Positions 55,408 through 64,000 of a stretch of 64,000 nucleotides of DNA are shown piece by piece; the first letter of the stretch is position 1; every line of letters starts with the position of its first letter. Source of the DNA: Nostoc indistinguendum CM1-VF10. Lineage in GTDB: Bacteria; Cyanobacteriota; Cyanobacteriia; Cyanobacteriales; Nostocaceae. The stretch spans positions 1-64,000 of the forward strand of contig JAHHHS010000011.1 of assembly GCA_019359215.1 (NCBI GenBank), in the 5' to 3' direction. Made by a program: the position numbers and the translations under genes. Below the pieces are notes generated by a model. The model searched no databases and was not told the origin of the DNA. It saw only the letters and a list, made by a program, of their open reading frames with translations.

Positions 55408-56907
55408 ATGACTAAATCTAAAGCATTTATCCAACCCCTGGATCGGATAGCGATCGCACTGATGTTACTGCTGAGTGTGCTGATTGGGTTAATCATAATG
55501 CAAGGTGATGTAATCACTGCCCGTGTCCGGGACTTTACCTGGCAAAATCAACAAATTGGGGCAGAAGATACCTCCTTCACCCTCACCTTCAGCCGCCCAA
55601 TGGAAATAAAAAGCGTAGAGGAGAACTTAAAAATTGAGCCACCTCTAGCAGGTAAATTCAGCTGGGCAGGGCGGCGGATGGTTTATACACTGGTGACACC
55701 AGCACCCTATGGCACGAATTATAAAGTGCAGTTGCAGGGAGCTAAAGATCAGTTTGCGGAGCAAGAAGGCAAAAATCGGGTAATACAGCCCTTTGTTGGT
55801 AGCTTCCGCACACGCGATCGCATTATTCTTTACATAGGAACCGAGAAAGAAGAACAGGGACGATTAGTTCTTTACAACTTAACCGAAGAGCAAAAAAGAC
55901 TACTTACCCCTAAAGACTTGATAGTAATGGACTTTGAGTCCTTTCCTGATGGGGAGAAAATTTTATTTTCTGCTCGCGCTGCTAACAACCAAGACTTACT
56001 TTCAGCCCAACTCTACACAGTGACAACAGGCGTTCCTGGTAAATCTGAACAAGAAGTAGAACCAGCAGGCAGAGTTGACTTGGTTTTAGATAGTAAAGAT
56101 TATCAAAACCTAAAATTTGACTTATCACCTGATGGGCAAACTATTGTCATCCAACGGGGCAATAAAACTAATCCCGGTGACTTTGGGCTATGGTTTATGC
56201 CAGCAACTAGTGACGGTTCAGCAGAAAAACCTACCCCTAAACGTCTGGAAAGCCAACCTGGGGGAGACTTTATGATCACACCAGATAGTCAAGCCGTAGC
56301 AGTTGCCCAAGGGCAGGGAGCAGCCATCCTACCACTGCAAGGTGATGCCAGTAAACCCCTAGATTTTCTCCCGCAGTTTGGTTTGGTACAGGCTTTCTCT
56401 AAAGATGGCTCTCAAGCAGCGATGGTAAAGTTTAATACAGATTACACGCGAGATTTGTTTTTAGTAACAAACCAAGGTGTGCAGAAACAACTATTAAAAA
56501 CTACAGGCTCAATTCTCAGCTGCCAATTTGATATTGCCTCACCCACTATCTATTGCTTGCTGACACAGCTAGTATCCAAGGAACAATACATAGAACAGCC
56601 TTATGTAGTGGCAATTGATCTAAAAACCGGGCAACAGAAACCATTGTTAGTACTGCCTCCCGCTCAACGGAATGTGCAAATGAGTTTATCTGCTGACGGT
56701 TTGGGCTTGTTATTTGACCAAGTAGTACCACAGGCAAACCCCCCAGCATCATTACCACCAAACACTTTGAAAACTGATGATGGAGATGCGATCGCAACCA
56801 GTAGCTTGTGGTTAATGCCTCTGTTACCCATTGCTGATGCTGCAACCGTTGAAATTAGACCAGAACAACTCCCCTTAGCCGGATTTCGTCCTCGCTGGCT
56901 ACCTTGA
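55408..56907 (+). CDS. Membrane-anchored periplasmic beta-propeller-like protein
   Basis: A 499-residue protein. A single hydrophobic segment at 14-32 (IAIALMLLLSVLIGLIIMQ) anchors it. Next is an SbsA-type Ig-like domain (TSFTLTFSRPMEIKSVEENLKIEP). The rest has repeated segments with SPDGQTIVI, TPDSQAVAVA, SADGLGLLF motifs, typical of TolB/WD40-like propellers. It follows the two metal-permease-type genes closely and may belong to the same unit. Function unknown. Confidence 0.72.
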   Translation: MTKSKAFIQPLDRIAIALMLLLSVLIGLIIMQGDVITARVRDFTWQNQQIGAEDTSFTLTFSRPMEIKSVEENLKIEPPLAGKFSWAGRRMVYTLVTPAPYGTNYKVQLQGAKDQFAEQEGKNRVIQPFVGSFRTRDRIILYIGTEKEEQGRLVLYNLTEEQKRLLTPKDLIVMDFESFPDGEKILFSARAANNQDLLSAQLYTVTTGVPGKSEQEVEPAGRVDLVLDSKDYQNLKFDLSPDGQTIVIQRGNKTNPGDFGLWFMPATSDGSAEKPTPKRLESQPGGDFMITPDSQAVAVAQGQGAAILPLQGDASKPLDFLPQFGLVQAFSKDGSQAAMVKFNTDYTRDLFLVTNQGVQKQLLKTTGSILSCQFDIASPTIYCLLTQLVSKEQYIEQPYVVAIDLKTGQQKPLLVLPPAQRNVQMSLSADGLGLLFDQVVPQANPPASLPPNTLKTDDGDAIATSSLWLMPLLPIADAATVEIRPEQLPLAGFRPRWLP

Positions 56908-57055
56908 AATAGAGGCAAGGGAGCAGGGAGCAGGGGGAATATTTTATATGAGGATTCAAACCCATGTTCCCTCCTTGATTTCACGGCAGAAGAAAGTGAT
57001 AATTTCCCCAAGCATTATGCTCCCTTCAAGAAACACCTCTTCGTTGAAAAAGCTT

Positions 57056-57088
57056 AGATTCCCAACTTTTTTAAAAAGTCGGGAATCT
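57056..57088. terminator. Hairpin between convergent genes at 57 kb
   Basis: AGATTCCC-A-ACTTTTT and AAAAAGT-C-GGGAATCT: 15 paired bases with one mismatch. It lies between the exported protein (+) and the TauE pseudogene (-), and can serve both. Confidence 0.75.
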
Positions 57089-57116
57089 TGATGGTAACAA
57101 GGTAATAAATTGTCAT

Positions 57117-57707
57117 TTATCCGAAGATTTTTAAAGTATCACTTGATAATTTATCCAAGCTTCCCAAAAAATATAAATTGATAGTATTCCTAAGAAGATA
57201 CGAAGTACTAAACTCACAGTATAATCTGGTAATTTTGGCAATGTGCGAGTACTGATTTGAACGCCTAAAAGACCGCCACATCCCAATTTTAGAAATTAAG
57301 GGGTTAAATACTGGGGCTGTATTCTCTTTTTCCTTGAAAACCAGTTGCTTACGAAGTTCAATCAAATAGATATTAGCAAGCAGTATGATACCAAATGTAA
57401 ATAGTATTATGTAGGATGGAATTTTATTAGCGAAGTATACACCTATTCCGGTAGTTAAAAAAGCTGGAATTCCTAAATAAATTACTCGTTTAAAGTCAAA
57501 GTAGCCCATTCGCCAATTCTGCAAACTTCCAGAAATTGAAGTAATCACAATCGCAAGGCTACTAGTAGCGATCGCCTGAACGGGAGTATAACCTAGTGTG
57601 ACTAAAAGAGGAATTGTGATAATACCGCCACCTATTCCTAAAAGTCCAGCTATGACTCCAGATATTAGGCCCCCAGTTACTAAAATCAACCAACTAAAAT
57701 CAATCAT
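57117..57707 (-). pseudogene. TauE/SafE-type sulfite exporter gene with internal deletion
   Basis: The first ~135 residues are a good TauE/SafE permease start: GGLISGVIAGLLGIGGGIITIPLLVTLGYTPVQAIATSSLAIV and two further helices. After NPLISKIG the frame becomes non-homologous. A shifted frame in the same stretch reads GGLLGVQISTRTLPKLPDY and WEAWINYQ, the normal C-terminal end of the family. About 60 codons, including the second glycine-rich repeat, are missing at the junction near 57285-57290. It is therefore inactive. Confidence 0.85.
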
Positions 57708-57973
57708 ATAATAGGTCTTTTTCTAGAGAACTGATAGTGCTGAGTGGGCATAGGGCATGGGGCATGGGGCATTAATCACTTGATTTCTAACTCCTAATAC
57801 CATTTCACGAAAAATCTGATACAGATGTAAGCCCTGAAAGCTTTGCTGCATCTAAGTTTTTTAATTGCGTTAGCGTAGCGGTAGCGAGTCCGCGTACCCT
57901 TACAGGGAAGCAAGCTACGCTTTTAGCGTCTCGTAGAGAGCGTCATTGCGAATTGTGAATTCGTATAACTCCC
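57708..57973. repeat. STRR and inverted-repeat DNA between TauE remnant and sulfite oxidase gene
   Basis: GGGCATAGGGCATGGGGCATGGGGCATT heptamers at 57746-57773. A GC-richer palindromic block follows (57863-57945), containing GCGTAGCGGTAGCGAGTCC and AAGCTACGCTTTTAGCGTC, flanked by AATTGCG/GCGAATT. Confidence 0.65.
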
Positions 57974-59260
57974 TCATCCCTTTATTGTCACCGGATGGCT
58001 AACAACACCTCCGTAGAGCAATCCAGAATCATTCCACGGAACTGTACTCGGTTGTGTATTACCTAAATTGTCAGTAGCACGAGCCTGGAGAAAATATTCC
58101 CCCGGAACTGGGTTCCATTCGATGTCCCATCGTACCCATGCAAATGGAAAATTTGGTTCTCGCAGTCGTGCAAATTGCCAAGTTTTGCCACCATCTAGGC
58201 TGACTTCTACACGAACGATCTTTCCTTTCCCAGACCAAGAACGCCCACGCAGTAAGTGAGTTCGAGCCGAAAGCGTAGCAGGCCAAGGCAACTCAAAAGC
58301 GCTTTTAACATTTTGATAGGTAATCAGCTTACCTTTATACGGTGCGATCGCTGGGTAATCTGCACCAATCAGCACCATCTGCTCCGTCACCCACTGAGTA
58401 TATATCGGTGTTTCAGAAACCTCAATCCGCTCAATCCATTTAACGTTGGCGTTTCCTCCCCAACCAGGAAATAAGGCACGGCAGGGCTGACCATGATCTG
58501 GAGGTAATGGTTCTCCGTTCATTGCATAGACAAGGAGCGAGTTATCTGCTAATGCCTTGCTAATCGGAACTACATTGTTGAACTTGGATTTATTCGTCCC
58601 CTTAGAGTCCAGCGAATCTACATCTGCACCCTCAACAAGTACATCTTTTGCTGTGGACTTTAATTTAGCCCGCTCTAATAATATGCTCAGTGGTACACCA
58701 GTCCACTCAGCCACACCAATAGCCCCAAGCCTCCACCGTGTTCCAGAGAGTGGTGTGTTGTAAGCCTCTTCAAAAAAGCGCCGACCATTAGCAGCACACT
58801 CTATGGCACAAGTGACCGAGATGGACGGCATGGCAATGATTTCATCGTAAGTGAACTCATAGGGGGCAGAAACGCCGGTTCCATGAATTTGCAAACGCCA
58901 TGTAGAAGGGTCAAACGGCGGAGGTGTACTGCGGTTATGAACATAGAACCAATCGTTTGGTACTAAATAACCGCGCCCATACATTGCTTCCCAGTTCATC
59001 TCTAATGTGCCTTTGCTATGAGAGATATACCCTGGTGGTAATGGCTTGAGTATTTTACTGCCTTTAGTTTTAACAGCTGCTTGACTGTAAGCAGGCGCAG
59101 GTTTGGCTAACCCTCCGATAGCTGTTGCACCAACCATAGTGGCTAGTATTTGCAGAAAGCGCTGGCGCGAAATACCTGCATCTGTACTTTTTTGCCAGAT
59201 ATACTGATCAACCCGTGCCTGTAGATAATTCTCCTGGTCAAAGAGGTTTTCATCGCTCAA
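57974..59260 (-). CDS. Molybdopterin-dependent sulfite-oxidase-family protein
   Basis: A 428-residue enzyme. The Moco domain (about 110-310) has the molybdenum-ligating Cys in SVTCAIECAANGRRFF, with PLSGTRWRLGAIGVAEWTGVPL and CRALFPGWGGNANVKWIERI. The C-terminal dimerisation domain (about 320-428) follows. The N-terminus (SRQRFLQILATMVGATAIGGLA) is a degenerate Tat-type signal, so it may be exported. Start is TTG at 59258-59260, supported by a near-perfect AAGGAGG nine bases upstream. It oxidises sulfite, or possibly another substrate, at a Mo centre. TauE- and NifS-like remnants flank it. Confidence 0.9.
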   Translation of the reverse strand: MSDENLFDQENYLQARVDQYIWQKSTDAGISRQRFLQILATMVGATAIGGLAKPAPAYSQAAVKTKGSKILKPLPPGYISHSKGTLEMNWEAMYGRGYLVPNDWFYVHNRSTPPPFDPSTWRLQIHGTGVSAPYEFTYDEIIAMPSISVTCAIECAANGRRFFEEAYNTPLSGTRWRLGAIGVAEWTGVPLSILLERAKLKSTAKDVLVEGADVDSLDSKGTNKSKFNNVVPISKALADNSLLVYAMNGEPLPPDHGQPCRALFPGWGGNANVKWIERIEVSETPIYTQWVTEQMVLIGADYPAIAPYKGKLITYQNVKSAFELPWPATLSARTHLLRGRSWSGKGKIVRVEVSLDGGKTWQFARLREPNFPFAWVRWDIEWNPVPGEYFLQARATDNLGNTQPSTVPWNDSGLLYGGVVSHPVTIKG

Positions 59261-59293
59261 GCTATATTACCTCCTTGTAATGATTTGTAATTT

Positions 59294-60052
59294 TCAGTGG
59301 ATAGTGTCAAAAAATTCCTTTGGCCCCAGCAAAACCCCGGTTCCATAGGGCGCATACATCTTGTGTCCAGAGAAAGCTACAAAATCTAAATGACATGGGT
59401 CATCATCAGCACGCATATCTACTCGCTCATGCTGAATCAATTGACACACATCGGCAAAAATCTTAGCACCATACCGATGTGCTAAAGCTGCAATTTCGTA
59501 AATCGGGGGTTTGTAACCTGTAATTGTCGAAGCACCTGTAATAGTTACTAACTTGATTTGCTCTGCTTTGGGAAGATTTTGATGTGCCTTAAAGATATCT
59601 TCAATTTCTGCAACACTTACACTTCCGTCCGTCTGGGTTCTGTACTGCACAACTTCGTCTCTAGTAACCCAAGGCAGCAGGTTGGATGAATGTTCAATAT
59701 CAGAAACTAAGATTTTTCCAGGTTTTTTTGCCCAAAGTGTGGCAGCTCCATTAATTGCTTCTGTTGTATTCTTTGCAAAAATTACATAGTTGTTTAAAGA
59801 TGACCCCACAAACTCCCGAATGAAGTTCCGACTAGCGTCATACTCTCGTGTAGTGATGATGGACTTTTGCCCAGAACCTCGATGTACACTGCCATAGGTG
59901 TCAAGCATTTCGTCCACATACTGCTTGAGGCTTGCAAAGGGAGTGGTTGTAGCTCCATTATCCAAGTTGATATACTTGACATATTTTCCGTTAAGAGTTT
60001 TTACCTTGAAAGATAGAGACTCATCTGTAAATAACGGCTTGGGGGGGGACAA
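59294..60052 (-). pseudogene. Class V aminotransferase (NifS/SufS-like), 3'-truncated
   Basis: About 250 residues of a PLP-dependent cysteine-desulfurase-like protein: YINLDNGATTTPF, NYVIFAKNTTEAINGAATLW, LVSDIEHSSNLLPW, and the PLP Lys in DFVAFSGHKMYAPYGTGVLLG. Homology ends after KEFFD and a stop follows two codons later. The C-terminal half, including the active-site Cys loop, is missing. The only start in frame is TTG 60050-60052, just before a run of eight C/G. The next gene begins 34 bases beyond the stop, suggesting a deletion. Confidence 0.75.
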
Positions 60053-60167
60053 AATGGTTTAGAATGCTTATATTGCAAAGAGTGTAGCAATTTGTGGTAA
60101 AAGAAAAAGAGCCTTCATTCGCAACAAGCTCTATGGAGAAAGGGCTATGAGGCTTATTCTATCTGCA

Positions 60168-60305
60168 TCATAGCCCTTTTTGTAGCCCCGCAAGAAATAA
60201 CGGTCTGATTTCTTTGTCCCAAAAACTGTCAAAATTTTCTGCAATCAATGGTAATTGGAAACCTTCTCGCTTTATGTTTTCACCCATTGCAAGTACATCA
60301 GTCAT
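60168..60305 (-). CDS. Possible 45-residue protein of unknown function
   Basis: ATG 60303-60305 to TGA 60168-60170 encodes MTDVLAMGENIKREGFQLPL then IAENFDSFWDKEIRPLFLAG. The residues look protein-like (Trp, Phe and acidic/basic balance) and the stop lies inside a strong hairpin that could end the transcript. No family recognised; it may also be a fragment of a larger lost gene. Confidence 0.3.
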   Translation of the reverse strand: MTDVLAMGENIKREGFQLPLIAENFDSFWDKEIRPLFLAGLQKGL

Positions 60306-60789
60306 CTTTAAGAACCCCTATTTTAAAGTTTGAATTTTGGGACGAGCCTAACTGCTACAACGCTTTCATCTAACGCAATAATCACATTACTACGTGGTTA
60401 AATAGTCTTTATATTTACTTTTTTACTGCTAGAAAACTCGGTTACTCCAATTATTTTAATAAATCAATTAAAAACGTATCCGTGATAATACTTAATTATA
60501 ATAATATTATAAATTAATCTACATTTATAGACACTAGCAATAAGTATTAAAATATACTTTAATTTTTTGTGGAGTCAGCGCTTCTAACAGAAGCTCTTAG
60601 TTGTTTGCTGATATATAAATAGCGATTAAATAGCGATCGCCCAAAATAACAAAATTATCACTAGACAGGAGATACTTATACCAACATCTATCCTAAGTAA
60701 TAAAATATCCGAATTGTAAATGTATCTGTAAATACATTTACAATTTAAGTATTAAGGTAGATGCGATTATAGACAATAATTTATGTGGT

Positions 60790-60820
60790 GAGGAAGTTTT
60801 TCTACATGAAAAACTTCCTC
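60790..60820. terminator. Perfect hairpin GAGGAAGTTTTT / AAAAACTTCCTC
   Basis: Twelve-base stem with loop CTACATG, no nearby gene end on either strand. It is either a terminator of an unseen transcript or part of a small RNA. Confidence 0.55.
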
Positions 60821-61103
60821 AGCCAATACATTTTAGTTTTTAAGCATCGGATTTCCCCTCTGTGACCATCTCCAGAGGCGGCCCTAATCCCTTTGTTTGC
60901 GTCTCTTCTTGACGGGGAAGAGCATCATAGTGTTATAACGGCATCAGTCTAAATACAAAATGGGGAACACCAATTGATGATTAATTGCTGGTGCTTGGAG
61001 AGAGTTAAACTTAGCTTCTAGAGCAAACCCTGATTAGACACAATTGATAAGCAATGCTAATGCCAGCACTGCTGAATATTTTTAAGCAGGTGGGTCAAGA
61101 GTG

Positions 61104-62648
61104 ATGAATGAAGCTGACACCTCAAACAAGGGGGCTGTGATGGAATCCCTAAATTCTGCTAATTCGCCACAATCGGAGCAGGCGAGTTGTCCCTTTTACT
61201 CAGTTGTGCCTAATGACAATATGGTAGTAAAAAAAATGCCACTTTTGATGCCAGCTGAAGATACACAATTTTCAAAAGATACCACCCAGCAGGACTGGGT
61301 TGCAGAGCCTGAAAGCGGCAAACAAGCACTTATTGACTCAGAATTTCAGAACCTGCTGGCATTGAACGAAGAATTGCGTGCAGCTAACAATAACTTGTAT
61401 GAACAAGTGGAACAGCTAAAAGACAATTTAGCTGAGTCAGAAAAGGTTTTGCAGTGGCAGAAAACGCGTTCTAGCGTTACTGAGTCGATGCTCAACCAAC
61501 ACGTTCAAGAACTGGCTGCGGCTCAAGATCAGATAAAATCCTTATTTCAACAATTAGAAACTGCTGTACAAACTGTTCAACGCCAGGAAATTTTCACTGA
61601 TACTTATAAAGCACAGCTACAAATTAGCCAACAACGCCTTGCCCAGTTAGAGCGAGAATGTACGTTACTACACACTAACAACAGCGAACAGTCTCAGCAG
61701 CTATTGCAATCAGAAACTGTTTGTCGGGAGTTACGTACTAGATTGATGCGGCAACAACGCCAGACGCTGCAATTTAAAGCAGCTCTAGAAAAATGTTTAG
61801 ATACATCAGTTCCTAGCTACGACTCCCTAGAAGATACTGCACAACATCCCAAAGACATAACTAGTAAACAAGGAAGATTCTCTAGAAAAGCTCGGTCTTT
61901 ATTTCCTAACGCCCAGCCGATTCAACCTTGGTCAGGAGAACCAAAATCCTTGGATAATCTAGATGATTCTTGGGGCGAACCGTCAGCACCAATCCCATTC
62001 CAAAGAAATGAACCGACTCCGCCGCCATCATCTTCTTGGAACTGGTCAGTTAAGCAAAATACTCCAACACCAGCAGAACCCGGTCCATCTCCAGAGATTG
62101 ATGATTCTCCAAATACACCGGAAGCTGTTTCAACTTCTGAGTCATCAAATTTAGATCAGCAATTAGATAGTCTAATCCAAATGTTTTTTACCTCTCAATC
62201 TGCATCTGCATCATCATCACCTGCTGCAAAAACTGATGTGGATAGCAATCAGGGTGATGCGCCTATCCGGGAGATAGCAACAATCCTAGAAGACGATGAG
62301 AAATTAGAAAATCCACAGGAGGAGCAGTTGGAACCAAAAATCAATTCTTCTATAACTATCTCCACTTCTTGCACAACAGATTCTATGGTTTCACCAACCA
62401 ATAACTTACCTGTTTCCTCTACTTCACCTGATATTGAGACGCTTCGTGAAGGAACCGAAGATTACTGGTCAGAAGTTTCACAATTAACACAGTTGGAATT
62501 GTCGGCGACAAATTTGCCTCCAGAGTCATCAGATGAGAACATCAATGATACATCACCTTCACCTGTGGTTTATCCCCAGCGTCCACCCAAGGGGCGTAAA
62601 TCATTGGCATCTGTGGAACTGCCGAATTTTCGCCCCAAGAGTCAATAG
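61104..62648 (+). CDS. Coiled-coil protein of unknown function
   Basis: A 514-residue protein from ATG 61104 (a GTG directly precedes it). Residues about 75-235 form a long coiled coil (LNEELRAANNNLYEQVEQLKDNLAESEKVL, then Gln-rich helices). The rest is a disordered Ser/Pro/Asp-rich region with a short conserved-looking element LDQQLDSLIQMFFTS (near 350) and a basic C-terminus (GRKSLASVELPNFRPK). No signal peptide. It is typical of cyanobacterial cytoplasmic scaffold proteins, but I do not recognise the family. Confidence 0.65.
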   Translation: MNEADTSNKGAVMESLNSANSPQSEQASCPFYSVVPNDNMVVKKMPLLMPAEDTQFSKDTTQQDWVAEPESGKQALIDSEFQNLLALNEELRAANNNLYEQVEQLKDNLAESEKVLQWQKTRSSVTESMLNQHVQELAAAQDQIKSLFQQLETAVQTVQRQEIFTDTYKAQLQISQQRLAQLERECTLLHTNNSEQSQQLLQSETVCRELRTRLMRQQRQTLQFKAALEKCLDTSVPSYDSLEDTAQHPKDITSKQGRFSRKARSLFPNAQPIQPWSGEPKSLDNLDDSWGEPSAPIPFQRNEPTPPPSSSWNWSVKQNTPTPAEPGPSPEIDDSPNTPEAVSTSESSNLDQQLDSLIQMFFTSQSASASSSPAAKTDVDSNQGDAPIREIATILEDDEKLENPQEEQLEPKINSSITISTSCTTDSMVSPTNNLPVSSTSPDIETLREGTEDYWSEVSQLTQLELSATNLPPESSDENINDTSPSPVVYPQRPPKGRKSLASVELPNFRPKSQ

Positions 62649-62690
62649 TTAGTTGTCATTAGTCATTTGTCTAATACTAATGACCAATGA

Positions 62691-64000
62691 CTAATGACTA
62701 ATTCTTACTTCTGACTTCGGTATTATAGCTTCTGGGTTGGCTTTTACTACTTGAGAGCGCGATCGCGGTTTGCCTGTAGCAATCGCATAATTAATCGCCA
62801 GCAGCCACAGCCACAAGCCTGGATTTCGGGGTTCTAGCCAAAAACCTACCCGGTTCAAGAAGCGGGGGAACCACGGACTCAGCAAAGAGCTAATTAGGGC
62901 ATGACGACCGAAGTTAAAATAACTACCAAGCCATCGCACTAAATCTCTAGGCCCAGCAAGTTCCCAAATCCATAAAAGTAAGGCAGGATTTTTTGTAGCT
63001 GCTTTAAGTGCTAGGCGGTTAAAGGTTAACCAATCACACCTATCTTTGATAAAGTTATCTGCTACTTCTTGGGGTTCGTCTGCTAACAGTCCAAAGAAGG
63101 TGTTGAGCATGGAGTTAATCCGTTGGGGCGGTAAAAATTTCCCAGTGGGTACCATCATGCCTTTGGAAAATAACCAAGTTACTGAAACGTTGCTTTGGTA
63201 AGCGCGAATTTGGTTCAAGTGGCGGAAACTCAACAAGTCATGTTTGAGAGCAGTATCCAACAGCGTAGTTAACCGCTCTAAGTTGCGAACTAGCGAACCA
63301 AAACCAGTAAAAACGAGGGGAGACTGGAGTGATGCGGCATCACCAATCGCAATCAATCGATCAAAGGCAACTGTGCGATCGCTACTTCCCACACTAAAAT
63401 GCCCTGGGATATATCCAAATGTCGGCTTCTTCCACACTAATTTGTCCATATCGCACCTGCGATACTCTGGCAAAATCGTGAAAAAGTCCTCGTACATCTC
63501 TAGCAAAGAACCGGGATTTTTAGCATTGACTTCGTGGTAATGAAATAAATAAATTGTCAGTTCATCACCTGCTCCGGGAAACAATTCCCAAATTAACTGC
63601 CTTCCCCGCGAGATATCCCCATGACTGTAGAGAACGTCCCCATATTGGGAATCCCACACTTGCGGCTCAAATCCGCTCTCAATTGCCGCTCCCACTGTCG
63701 GACATACACTATCAAAAGCACGGCCACCATTTAATTGCCAAGCGATGGGAGATGCAGTCCCCATCGCATCTATTAGCAGTCGTCCACTTACTTGCTTCTC
63801 AACCTGACTAGGTAAGTGCTTGACTTTCAAAGTAACTTGTGATATATCAATATCTGCACGGATAAACTCTGTTTCATCCCAGATTTCACCGCCTGCTGCT
63901 TGCAGTTTTTGCCCACACATTTGGAGCCATTTTTCGGAATCTAAGCCTAAATTTAGGACTGTAGGTGTGTGGAGGACAGGCGATCGCAGTTTGGATGGAT
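62691..64000 (-). CDS. CruA/CruP-type FAD-dependent lycopene cyclase homologue (5' end outside window)
   Basis: The frame stays open to the window edge (before MCGQKLQAAGG it reads LDSEKWLQ), so only the C-terminal ~435 residues are seen; CruA/CruP proteins are about 550-650. The N-terminal Rossmann FAD loop would lie outside. Visible landmarks: LLIDAMGTASPIAWQL, DRLIAIGDAASLQSPLVFTGFGSLVRNLERL (the second FAD/substrate motif) and Trp-rich C-terminal segments. Carotenoid ring cyclisation is the family reaction; CruP-type members may lack or modify this activity. Confidence 0.82.
   Translation of the reverse strand, partial: PSKLRSPVLHTPTVLNLGLDSEKWLQMCGQKLQAAGGEIWDETEFIRADIDISQVTLKVKHLPSQVEKQVSGRLLIDAMGTASPIAWQLNGGRAFDSVCPTVGAAIESGFEPQVWDSQYGDVLYSHGDISRGRQLIWELFPGAGDELTIYLFHYHEVNAKNPGSLLEMYEDFFTILPEYRRCDMDKLVWKKPTFGYIPGHFSVGSSDRTVAFDRLIAIGDAASLQSPLVFTGFGSLVRNLERLTTLLDTALKHDLLSFRHLNQIRAYQSNVSVTWLFSKGMMVPTGKFLPPQRINSMLNTFFGLLADEPQEVADNFIKDRCDWLTFNRLALKAATKNPALLLWIWELAGPRDLVRWLGSYFNFGRHALISSLLSPWFPRFLNRVGFWLEPRNPGLWLWLLAINYAIATGKPRSRSQVVKANPEAIIPKSEVRISH

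Larger units (their letters stand above)
60053..61100. other. Gene-poor region with three perfect hairpins
   Basis: 1.05 kb with one doubtful 45-codon frame (60168-60305, minus). Hairpins: AAAGGGCTATGA/TCATAGCCCTTT (60139-60179, followed by TT), AATTGTAAATGTAT/ATACATTTACAATT (60712-60745), and GAGGAAGTTTTT/AAAAACTTCCTC (60790-60820). A HIP1 octamer lies near 60634. No tRNA. Confidence 0.6.

Noticed and set aside
58068..58763. Several plus-strand frames opposite the sulfite-oxidase gene
   Set aside because: They are shadows of a well-supported minus-strand gene.
60041..60048. Run of eight G at the start of the NifS-like remnant as a phase-variation switch
   Set aside because: The gene is already truncated and no alternative frame gives a better start, so a switch is not supported.

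Overview
The window is chromosomal DNA of a filamentous, heterocyst-forming-type cyanobacterium (Nostocales; Nostoc/Anabaena-like). Support: many HIP1 octamers (GCGATCGC) on both strands; heptameric short tandem repeats (ATTGGGC-, AATGACT- and GGGGAGT-type) in intergenic DNA and inside genes; and a typical cyanobacterial gene set (menB/menD for phylloquinone, a one-helix high-light-inducible protein, Vipp1/IM30, a CruA/CruP-type lycopene cyclase homologue, a CcbP-type calcium-binding protein, acyl-lipid desaturase, cobM). It is mostly housekeeping, with small decayed accessory patches. I see no phage, no intact transposase and no rRNA or tRNA gene.

Layout. 1-0.5 kb: remnant of an Rpn/DUF2887-type gene. 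0.6-16.3 kb: CobW GTPase (-), cysS-tldD-tldE (+), coaD overlapping a DivIVA-like gene (-), lgt, cobM, a MIF-like tautomerase, rlmN, a Gln-rich secreted protein, a zinc-ribbon microprotein, a frameshifted vMAP-N-type HTH gene, uvrC (-). 17-25 kb: small unknown protein, receiver protein, PEP-CTERM protein, aminotransferase, thioredoxin, vipp1 with a PspA-like paralogue, SPOR-like protein (mostly -). 25-31 kb: DciA-like (+), Cys-rich protein (+), menB and menD (-) separated by an Rpn remnant joined to an AlkB remnant, folB (+). 31-42.9 kb: receiver-PAS-GGDEF protein, acetyltransferase, CcbP-like, DUF1517, glycosyltransferase, class D beta-lactamase, thiS/thiE, beta-helix surface protein, small exported protein. 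43-52.6 kb: TetR regulator with a recombinase-like C-terminus divergent from a desaturase, Rpn pseudogene, dus, Uma2 nuclease, two-repeat CRISPR relic, alanine dehydrogenase, hliP, WD40 protein. 53-64 kb: UPF0718 permease plus TIGR03943-type partner, exported unknown, decayed TauE/SafE gene, Moco sulfite-oxidase-type enzyme, truncated NifS-like gene, coiled-coil unknown, lycopene cyclase homologue running off the window.

How genes work together. TldD and TldE form one protease. CoaD and the DivIVA-like gene are co-directional and overlap by 91 nt. MenD and MenB serve phylloquinone synthesis for photosystem I. ThiE and ThiS serve thiamine synthesis. The two PspA-family genes are probably one membrane-stress unit. 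The permease and TIGR03943 protein form a two-gene metal-transport-like unit. The TetR-like regulator and desaturase share an intergenic region carrying two copies of a palindrome, so the regulator probably controls both itself and lipid desaturation.

Most notable: (i) the TetR plus degenerate tyrosine-recombinase fusion with its paired operators; (ii) heptamer-repeat insertions kept in frame inside the aminotransferase and menD; (iii) seven visibly decayed genes, including a deletion scar joining an Rpn gene to an alkB gene; (iv) several small inverted-repeat elements, one of which supplies the stop codon of the PEP-CTERM gene; (v) a gene-free kilobase at 60.0-61.1 kb with perfect hairpins.
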